Source of the DNA: Diphasiastrum complanatum
Taxonomy: Eukaryota > Streptophyta > Lycopodiopsida > Lycopodiales > Lycopodiaceae
Assembly: GCA_029204225.1 (NCBI GenBank)
Contig: MU831982.1
Location: 29,178 to 93,177 of the forward strand
Length of the DNA stretch: 64,000 nucleotides
Direction: 5' to 3'
The notes under the pieces are model-generated. The model was not told where the DNA came from, made no database searches, and saw only the letters and a list, made by a program, of their open reading frames with translations. The number at the start of each line of letters is the position of its first letter. Position 1 is the stretch's first letter. Position numbers and translations under genes: made by a program. This document shows, in pieces, positions 56,847-64,000 of the stretch.

Positions 56847-57480
56847 CTGCCGAAACAAAACCGATTTCTTCAAACCCAACAAAGCTATTTTCTGATCAAA
56901 AGTTTTCACCTCCAACTGATACTACTACAGCCATCGATGATCTGTGCTTCTTGAATGAATGAATCAGATTCCCCGTCGCTTCTATGCTTTTAGTATTGAG
57001 AAGTATTCAGCGTGGATTTGTTTCTGATCGCCTACTTATGCCGCAAGTAGGAGCTCCATCCCAATTTAATAAAAAGATGAAGCCAAAAGCTGAAACAAAT
57101 GCGGCAATTCTTCTGAGAAACAGCAGATTGAATGAGAAGAGTAGAATTCGATGGTTTAGCTCCTCCTCCTTAAAAGCAGATGAGCGACATGGGTTCTCCT
57201 TCTTAAAAGCAGATGAGCGACATGGGTGGTTGAATACACAAATGATAGTTTTTTGAAGAAGGGGAGGGAGAAGGGGAGGCAAACGGAAAGAGGGAGAAAA
57301 GGGAATCCGATTTAGTATAAATCACAGAACATGAGATTGTTGAGATTGCAGCATGAACACATTTCTTGCAAAACAGCCATTCGCTTCGTCTTGCAAACAA
57401 AACCGTGGTCTCACATAGAAACCGTTGCATGCAGCGACAACGAAGCCCCTAGAAATGGCAAGAAACGACACGTGAGGCAT
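56847..57480 (-). promoter_or_regulatory. Putative promoter and long leader of the minus-strand gene
   Basis: Minus-strand G-box CACGTG at 57474-57469, TTTATACTAAAT at about 57323-57312, then a CT-rich leader. A 91-codon upstream ORF (57282-57007) would precede the proposed start. A 33-bp tandem duplication lies in it. Confidence 0.25.
57165..57230. repeat. 33-bp tandem duplication
   Basis: TAAAAGCAGATGAGCGACAT repeats at 57171 and 57204. The period is a multiple of three, so any overlapping frame stays open. Confidence 0.9.
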
Positions 57481-57924
57481 AGACAGCACACGCCAAATTA
57501 TCCATCAAAAAACATTTTAAACGTTGTGCCTAAAACTACACAAATGTATTTAATTTTTTTTTAAAAAATACGTGGCATTTTTATAAGTTAAACTACATTT
57601 AAAAAAAACAAATAAAATAAAAAATTTAAAAATTAATTAAAACACAAGCACATCAATTTTTTTGTTGTGTTTACTATGTGCCCCTGGCTGTAAGGCAGGG
57701 CCAATTAAAAGAAATAGAACCTTGGCTCTAAGATAATAAGAAAACCAGATGTTTATGTCTTTTCATACTTAAAACGAGTAAAAGGTTTCAAAGAAAAGAG
57801 ATAAACATAAAAACCAATCAGTTTATAAAAACTAGTTCTAAAATCCCAAAAGAGTTCCAGCTTTTTAAGTATAAACTTGAACAAAGGTTTAATAAAACCA
57901 AACAGCCACAGTCCAATAAAAGGA
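57481..57924. other. AT-rich spacer
   Basis: Very A/T-rich tract at 57545-57665; no gene seen. Confidence 0.6.
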
Positions 57925-59115
57925 ATTCTAGGCCACAAATTTCCTTCAACGAATCTACTTCCTTGGTGGCGGTGTGAAGCTGTGTTTCGAGAAAACGATT
58001 TCGGTCGATCAACTTGGTGTTGTGTGATTCGAGCAAATCTATTTTCTCATAAGACTCTTTAAGAGAGTCTTGAAACTTCCGTCTGCTTCTATCAGGTCCA
58101 AGATGTTTCTCTGATTATAACGATCAAATTCATTTATATTAGCCACTAAATTCTTGGCTTTGCTGGTCATGGATGTAAACCACCGAGGCTGGTTGTCAAG
58201 TTCATCATCATATTCATCAGCTGCCTCGGTGTCTTCTACTGCAGCTGCTCAAGCCTTGGCTGAAGTGTCGGATGGAGTTTCATCTTCATCCGAGGCACTT
58301 GAATTCTTCTGCTTTTGTGAGGTTGAAGCAGAGGTTGGCTTTGTTGATTCCGCAGCAACAGGTTCATCCGTATCCATGGCAATAGTAGTGGCACCATCAA
58401 CATCCATAGCAGTTATAGGTGCTACTTGGATTGGTGGCGCAAGTGTTGTTGTGGTAGTTGTGGCAGACATGGTCAGAAGACTGCATAGGTCAACAGTCTT
58501 CCCATCAACAAACATTTCTCCCGATCGCTTAAGACTCCAAAATGCTCACACATATGCGTGACATGTGCTCCGACTACCGAAAATTTCTCGTGTTTGATCC
58601 ACCTCAAAAATGCCTTGTATGCAATGATGCCAAAGCATACAGGATTGCCGGCTAAAGCATTTAATAAATACCCAAAATTTTGCACCGAAATGGTATCATC
58701 CGCATCCATCAAAAAGATAACTTGATTGGCATATTTACAAAACATTTTGAATGTGGCATCCTTGATCATAGAAATTTTGTAACCCTTCGTAGGTATGAAG
58801 CAGTTGTTCTAAAAATGTGCAGCTTCATCCACTGAATCTCTGTTTGTAGAAACAATTTTACCATCTAGTGGTAATCCCAGGGCTGTGGAGAACACTTCTT
58901 CAGATACAATAAAGAACTTGCCTCACACATGAACTTTAAAATCCACATCAAATACTGAGTGGATGAAATTCACGAACTCAATACTGACTTCAGACAAAAT
59001 GACTGAAGGTTCCACTTTCAAACTTCCCAATCTGCATTGATCCAGAAAGGACTAGATTAATGCCAGCCGGATTCCTACGCGTGCTTTCCAGGTGATAGAA
59101 GAGCTAGATCTAAAA
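57925..59115 (-). pseudogene. Decayed gag-like or plant-transposon ORF with coiled-coil tail
   Basis: On the minus strand a long frame, broken by at least three stops and one frameshift, runs from about 59115 (ARVGIRLALIQSFLDQ, VSIEFVNFIHSVFDVDF, EEVFSTALGLPLDG) through NFGYLLNALAGNPVCFGIIA and HVTHMCEHFGVLS (58700-58540). An acidic Ser/Thr/Asp linker follows (MDVDGATTIAMDTDEP and on), then a heptad-rich tail (KIDLLESHNTKLIDRNRFLE, near 58000). The layout of a helical N-domain, disordered linker and coiled coil is typical of Gag-like proteins encoded by large plant retroelements. I recall NFGYLLNAL..GNP-type proteins as repeat-associated, but cannot name the family. No zinc knuckle. Confidence 0.5.
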
Positions 59116-59519
59116 GCCACTGTATTGAATAAATGATGAAAGCTCTGCAGATCACAACAGGTCGTAATAGAATGCTTCTTCGTAAAGATAGTGATCGTAA
59201 GTAGTGAAAGAAAGCATAAAAAATACAAGAAGAAAATGTGAAGAGGAAAATAGAAAATGACTATGATATGTAGTGGCAGTGTGGAGAGGATGATGACATG
59301 TCATGATGACATGACATTTGTCATTTCCGTTATTAAGGGTGCGCATGGCTCATAGTTTCAAAATATGATTTGACAGATCAGTCTTAATGATGGTAAGACT
59401 GTTTATGAAATGGAAATAATGAAAAGAAAATAAAAAATAAATCCGTTTTTGTATGTAAAGCGTAACACGTGGGAATAAGTTTAACGTGTCCATCATCTTT
59501 AAATAGATGGAAACAAAAA
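59116..59519. other. Spacer with short palindromes
   Basis: Contains GATGACATGTCATGATGACATGACA at about 59290 (overlapping ATGACATGTCAT palindromes, split here only for description) and a possible TATA-like TTTAAATAGATGG at about 59500. No gene. Confidence 0.45.
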
Positions 59520-59760
59520 GACTGTAGATAGATTTTCGAAAGATTCTCAAAAAATGCTAGAAAGATTTTAGAGAGATTCTCGAAAGCACGCTAGTAAAGA
59601 CTCTAGAAAGATTCTCAAAAAGATGTTCGAAAATTTTTCGAAAGATTTTTTATTGATTTTAGAAAAATTCTTGAAAATTTATTTGAGAGACACTAGAAAC
59701 AATTCTTGAAAAGATGGAGAAATTTTCTTGAAAAATGCTAGAAAGTGGTAGATCATAGAA
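59520..59760. repeat. Degenerate GAAAGATTCT repeat with heat-shock-element-like sites
   Basis: About 20-bp imperfect modules of GAAAGATTCTCNAAAA and CTAGAAAGATTTT. TTCnnGAA occurs at 59577-59584, 59668-59675, 59703-59710 and 59725-59732, with further imperfect GAA/TTC modules between. nTTCnnGAAn is the binding word of heat-shock factors; function here is inference. Confidence 0.6.
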
Positions 59761-59834
59761 AAATAGGAGAAAAGTCGTGAAAAATTCCAAAAAAATCTAG
59801 AAAAGAATGAGAAAAAAAAAATCTGGTCAAGGAT

Positions 59835-60380
59835 AATATTTTTTGAGTCTAGACCCATTAATTCGTGTCGGTAATAGTTCGCCTTCAAGTGACTGGAGTT
59901 GAACAGAACCATTCTCGAACACCTCTATGACTTTATAAGGTCCAAGTCATCTCATATGAAGTTTTCCAGAGAACTTTTGATGTCGACCATCGTAGATCAA
60001 TGCAAAGTCATCAGTTTTAAGATCATTTTTCTTGATACGACTATCATACTTTTTCTTTTGTTGTTCTTGGATTTCCTCTGTTAATTTTTGTGAATTTGCA
60101 CGAGCTTCAGATAGTTCTTCAATAGTCATCAACCTTTCGTTAATACATTTTGCATCTATTCGTTGAGCTTGAATACGAAAAGTTGTCATCTCAAATTCAA
60201 AAGGTAAAATAGAATGCATACCATAAATAAGAGAATATGGTGTTTGCTTCGTTGTGATCTTTTCTGTGTTTCGATAAGCCCAGAGAACTGAAGGTAATTT
60301 CTAATCCCAATCAGTCACATGTGCGATAGTAATCTTATTCAGGATCTTGCATAGTATTCCATTAGCTCTCTCAGTCAACC
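59835..60380 (-). pseudogene. Ty3/gypsy integrase C-terminal half, decayed
   Basis: The minus strand reads LTERANGILCKILNKIT, then WAYRNTEKITTKQTPYSLIY, GMHSILPFEFEM, a long basic helix (LTEEIQEQQKKKYDSRIKKN) and the C-terminal LGPYKVIEVFENGSVQLQSL before a final KKYY segment. These are the end of the gypsy integrase core and its C-terminal domain. At least two in-frame stops are present. Its 5' part is separated by the gypsy element starting at 60381. Confidence 0.85.
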
Positions 60381-61653
60381 TGTGATGCCACGAAAATGTT
60401 AAATATTGAATATCAACATAAATATGACATGATATACTCGAAAATGAAGATATGAGCTGGTTAAGTATAAATCATGAAGAGGCCTAAGTCATTTTTCAAG
60501 AATATATCTCCTAAGTACTTGCCTTGTAATTAAGGGCAAGACCTTTAAAAGGAAAAGACATTGCCTTGGATAGCCTTTACTAGGTCGTCCATACGAAATG
60601 ACTAGATACAAAAAGACATATTAAACTAGTGTAACTTTAACTCATAGTTAAGTATACCTCCTATGGTTTAGTTGAACGTATTTTCAGTCTAATTGTTAAC
60701 TAGACCCTTTCGTGGGAGCGACACACCTATTGCTTAAGAGGTGTGTTTGTTCGCCTCGTAGAACATATATAGATCTCACACTTCAGTCTCGATCATTGAG
60801 AGAGAAGAGTTTATGCTTATGTAAGAGATTGAAGAAGTGAATAGAGTTAATGTGAGTTATTCTCTCTTATCTCTGTTCTCCACACTGCTGAGTGTGAGTG
60901 ATCTTGAGTCTGCTAACAATCTCTAACGCATTCCATTGAATTACTCTGTGATCAGACAGACACTCTAGTGCATTACAGTTGTTTGCTGTGTTTCTGTAAA
61001 GCATGCTCTAAAGAACTGTCTTAAAACTCTCTTATTCGTCTGTCGCGAATACTTTCTTTTCGGCACTCGAATAACGACTATCTTTGGTATAGTCTAGCAC
61101 GATCATTGAATAAAGCTGTATGTATACGTATGAGATGACAGTCCCTGTTTGAAGAATTGAGTCTTTGATCTGTTTTCCTGATTGGCATTGACATAAGTTT
61201 CTAGCGTGTTCTAGAACCGTTTGTGTTCTTTAACCATTAATTTTGGACTTTAGTTGTTGAGGACTTCTGTCTAGAAACGAATAGTTTGCGAACACGATTA
61301 ATTAATTGTCTGCACAGTCGCGAATACATCAAACAATTTTTTATTCTCTGTTGACACCTTAATCATCCAGAGTGTAATACTACTGTACTACTCTGATAAC
61401 ATCTCATCAGCAGAATGCGCTTACTTCAATTCGATAGAGGCTAGATTGTTGTTATGAATTTATTAACATTACCCATCCCAAAGATAAGTAATACTGGTTA
61501 CTTTTTAATGTCTGTTGACAACCTAAATAACACTCGAAACCACTTGCCATAATTATACCAAATACATAACTTTCTAACGTTGTCCTCTGTGGGAACGACA
61601 TTATTTACTATAAAAGCTATATTAATCTTGTTGGTATAGTACAACATATACCA
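60381..61653 (+). mobile_element. Gypsy-3 5' LTR
   Basis: Begins at about 60381 (TGTGATGCCACG) where integrase homology stops. A TATATAG box is at 60766-60772. It ends at about 61653 (..TATACCA), five bases before the primer site. Both ends are approximate because the other LTR is not visible. Confidence 0.65.
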
Positions 61654-61658
61654 ATTTT

Positions 61659-61676
61659 TGGCGCCATTGTCGGGGA
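61659..61676 (+). other. Gypsy-3 primer-binding site (tRNA-Asp type)
   Basis: TGGCGCCATTGTCGGGGA is two bases off TGGCGCCGTTGCCGGGGA, the complement of the 3' end of plant tRNA-Asp(GUC) used by many plant gypsy elements. Confidence 0.85.
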
Positions 61677-61728
61677 TGGTTTAAGAAAGTTATAAGAAAT
61701 CTGACAAATCCATCTCCATCTCTAGTAT

Positions 61729-63120
61729 ATGTCAGATAGAGAATCTAGATTAGAACGATACCGTAAGCTTAGAGAGGAGTTTTTATGAAGACAAAGTGAG
61801 AGTACTAGTCGAAGAAATCTAGACGAAATCACTGCTTAGTTACTTGAACTCCTAATCAGCTTCGGTATGGAGGGTCCTGCTGCACGTTTCACTTCTATCT
61901 CTCAAATTAAATACGATTATTTTAAAGGGACTTATTCCGATGATACAAATAGCTATGTCTCACAAATATCCAATGCAAATAATGAAGAAACTGACGTAGA
62001 CAAACTACGAATCTTCCCTAGTCTGCTAACAAAGCAAGCGAGCATCTGGTGCAGCCAAGTTGAACCAGGCCGTATAGGAACCTAGTACTTGATGAAGGAT
62101 GCATTTCTGAACCAGTTTAGAGAGATTGGTTACAAATCTAGAATTCTTGGACGTCTGAACAATTTTCAGAAGAAGTGTAAAGAATTCCTTCGCAAATATA
62201 CATGAAAGGTTAAAAATCTCATAGGAAAACTAACCGATGTATATCCTGTGGATATGCAGATCGAATGGTTTTTGGCTGGTTTACCACCACAGATTGATCG
62301 GGATTGTAGACAAGGGGACATGACCTCCTTAGCAACAGTAATAGCTAGTGACAAAAATTTTGAGACCTCGAAACTAGCACGAAAGCGACGATCGACTAAG
62401 AAATCTTGATAGTCGAAGACTGATTCTAGTGATAGCGATGATGATTCAGATTTTGATTCAAGTACCAATTCTTCAAGCTCGGAATCTGAAAGCAATGATT
62501 CATCAGAATCAGAAGCTGACAAAGGAGAGAAAAAGAATAAATGATGAACTGAACGAAAGGACGACACGAAAGTTGTCGAGAATAAGTCGTCAACTTCTAA
62601 AGTTGAAAAGCTTTCGAAGAGTAATATGGCTGACCTTAATAAAAAGTTTAATGACTTGAAAGTGCAGATCTCTGAAGTTGCAAATAAAAGACCAAAAGCA
62701 TCTTCTTCCAACTCAGGAATGTGGTGTACGAAATGTGGAACTTCTGGACACACTAAGAAAGATTGCACTATTGTGAATGTCAAATACATTGAAGATCCTG
62801 CCCAGGAGGTAATTTTTATTTTTCAAAATGATGCAATTACTAACTATGTACAGGATACTGCAGCATCAACCTAGCAGGACAGACCCAAGTTCGCACCAAG
62901 AAGACATAATCCTCCTGAATTTGTTGGACCAGCGAAGTCTCAAATCGCGACTAAACCAGTTTCGGGCAACTACTACAACTGTGGAGAGCCGAGACATTTT
63001 TCTCTTGACTGTCCTCAACCGCGAAAGTCGATTGGTTATGTACCATTATGTTCAAATTGCAGAGAGCCTGGCCACAGTATTTTGACTTCCCTCAACCGTA
63101 GAAGCCGCGACCCAAATATT
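61729..63120 (+). pseudogene. Gypsy-3 gag with CCHC zinc knuckles, decayed
   Basis: The ATG at 61729 opens MSDRESRLERYRKLREEFL, then a stop. In continuing frames FPSLLTKQASIWCSQV and DAFLNQFREIGYKSRIL (61990-62150) match the retrotransposon Gag domain. A Ser/Asp/Glu-rich linker follows (62410-62540). CTKCGTSGHTKKDC (62725-62766) is a perfect CCHC knuckle (C-x2-C-x4-H-x4-C). A second, YYNCGEPRHFSLDC (62971-63012), has Tyr for the first Cys. A third, CSNCREPGHS, near 63050-63080 is incomplete. Multiple stops and frameshifts. Confidence 0.85.
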
Positions 63121-63138
63121 AATATGTAGCAATACCAG

Positions 63139-63567
63139 TTGCTGCAGACACGGAAGCGAAAGCTGCGACTGATGTTGTTGTGCAGAGAATGGATGTTATT
63201 GAAGAAAAACTGGCAAACACAGAAGACTAGTCCTGGCCAAGTAACGTGGAGAAATTACTCAAAGTCACAACGAGAAGCAAAAAGCTCCTCGAAACCTGAT
63301 CAAAAATCTTCGACAAAGCGCAAAAAATCCTCGAAAAAGAAATCCTCTAGCAAAACAATGAACAAAGCTACGACTAAAGAAGATCTCAAAGATGACCCTG
63401 ACTATGACCGTGATGCTGCGAAGTTATTTGCAAAAGATATCTCAGTAGAAGCAAAGGAAATCTTCAATGGTGAACTTCAGACAGCTGCTGTAGAGAAGGT
63501 GGTCACTTTCGAGGAAGAGGACGAAGAAATCGCAAAGACGAAATTGTCTAGTGATGTTATTGATTAA
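63139..63567 (+). pseudogene. Gypsy-3 gag-pol linker, Lys/Ser-rich
   Basis: A low-complexity frame with SSTKRKKSSKKKSSSK followed by an acidic part (DDPDYDRDAAKLFAKDISVE and EEEDEEIAK), between gag knuckles and protease. No enzymatic motif. It is probably the spacer of the polyprotein. Confidence 0.5.
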
Positions 63568-63806
63568 CCAACCTTGAAATCAAAGACGAAAGAATATGAC
63601 ATCGTGACTGATATCAGATCTCTTCGTCCGAAACATTACTTTTGAACAGTTGTTGGTAGATAACACTTATTACAAAAAGCAACTGAAAGGCCTTTTTGTG
63701 CCCAAAAAGAAGAAAAAAGTTTCTCTGCCAGATGCTGGTATTTTGTCCATCAATTTAGCTGACCTTGGTGCATCTGAGATCGATATTACCATTGCGGGAT
63801 GCCTGA

Positions 63807-64000
63807 TGAAAAAGTGCCAATTGACTCTGGTTCTAGTGTGAACATAATAACAGAAGACACAGCTCATGCTTTGGGGATGACTGACATTCAACCGACACAG
63901 CGAAACATCAAGTTAGTTGATTCGACGCGTCAAAAACTTATTGGAGAACTGAAGGATGTCACTGTTTACATTCAAGCCAAGCCATTCACAATGAATTTCA
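63807..64000 (+). CDS. Gypsy-3 retropepsin, N-terminal part
   Basis: The frame reads KVPIDSGSSVNIITEDTAHA, the aspartic protease active site (IDSGS) and following helix. LVDSTRQKLIGEL and DVTVYIQAKPFTMNF then correspond to the strands toward the flap and core. It is open to the window edge. It is the first part of pol in this gypsy element; RT should follow outside the window. Confidence 0.8.

Larger units (their letters stand above)
60381..64000 (+). mobile_element. Gypsy-3: 5' part of a Ty3/gypsy element, right side outside window
   Basis: 5' LTR, primer-binding site, gag with zinc knuckles and protease follow in the standard order. It is inserted in the opposite orientation into an older gypsy integrase. 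The gag contains several in-frame stops, so this copy is not active. RT, integrase and 3' LTR would lie beyond 64000. Confidence 0.85.

Overview
The window is nuclear DNA from a land plant with a repeat-rich genome. The evidence is Ty1/copia and Ty3/gypsy LTR retrotransposons nested in one another, primer-binding sites matching plant initiator-Met and Asp tRNAs, and a plant-type CCCTAAA telomere motif inside one LTR. There are no bacterial-style genes or operons. I cannot name the species; the decayed, nested copia/gypsy content would suit a large-genome plant.

Positions 1-43113 are a head-to-tail array of a composite unit of about 12 kb. Unit A is 1-11921 and is cut by the window edge, so the phase is arbitrary. 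Unit B is 11922-24478, unit C is 24479-42117, and partial unit D is 42118-43113. By eye the units differ only at scattered single bases and a few indels. A and B differ by a 645-bp deletion, 6 bp, a CT microsatellite and a G-run, and these sum exactly to their length difference. C carries an extra 5.1-kb LTR element. Each unit holds, left to right: the end of a copia LTR; a GC-richer segment with an intact 173-codon ORF (+); a possible reverse-transcriptase tail and a 108-codon ORF; a CT/CCT microsatellite; a degenerate minisatellite; an internally deleted copia element on the minus strand; a GC-rich island with a G-run; a gypsy integrase fragment with its 3' LTR; and a copia RT/RNase H fragment with its 3' LTR, which runs into the next unit.

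In unit C a non-autonomous LTR element with 1245-bp LTRs and no gag or pol (25878-30957, minus strand) sits inside the 173-codon ORF. It is flanked by the 5-bp duplication GACAG. One LTR is fused in frame to the rest of the ORF, giving a 217-codon chimera.

From 43114 the sequence is single copy: a fused copia RT/RNase H relic (43525-44045, minus), a copia LTR (46975-47591, minus), and a complete but internally deleted copia element (50106-54264, plus) with target duplication GATTG. The low-repeat stretch 54270-57500 may hold a host gene on the minus strand. Next come a decayed gag-like coiled-coil ORF (57925-59115, minus), a heat-shock-element-like repeat (59520-59760), a gypsy integrase relic (59835-60380, minus), and the 5' part of a gypsy element inserted into it (60381-64000, plus; LTR, tRNA-Asp primer site, gag with zinc knuckles, protease). 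That element runs off the right edge.

Nothing here works as a pathway. The window records repeated insertion, internal deletion, segmental amplification and further insertion. The points most worth following are the amplified intact ORF, the LTR-ORF fusion, the unusual gag-less LTR element, and the divergence step at the right end of the array.
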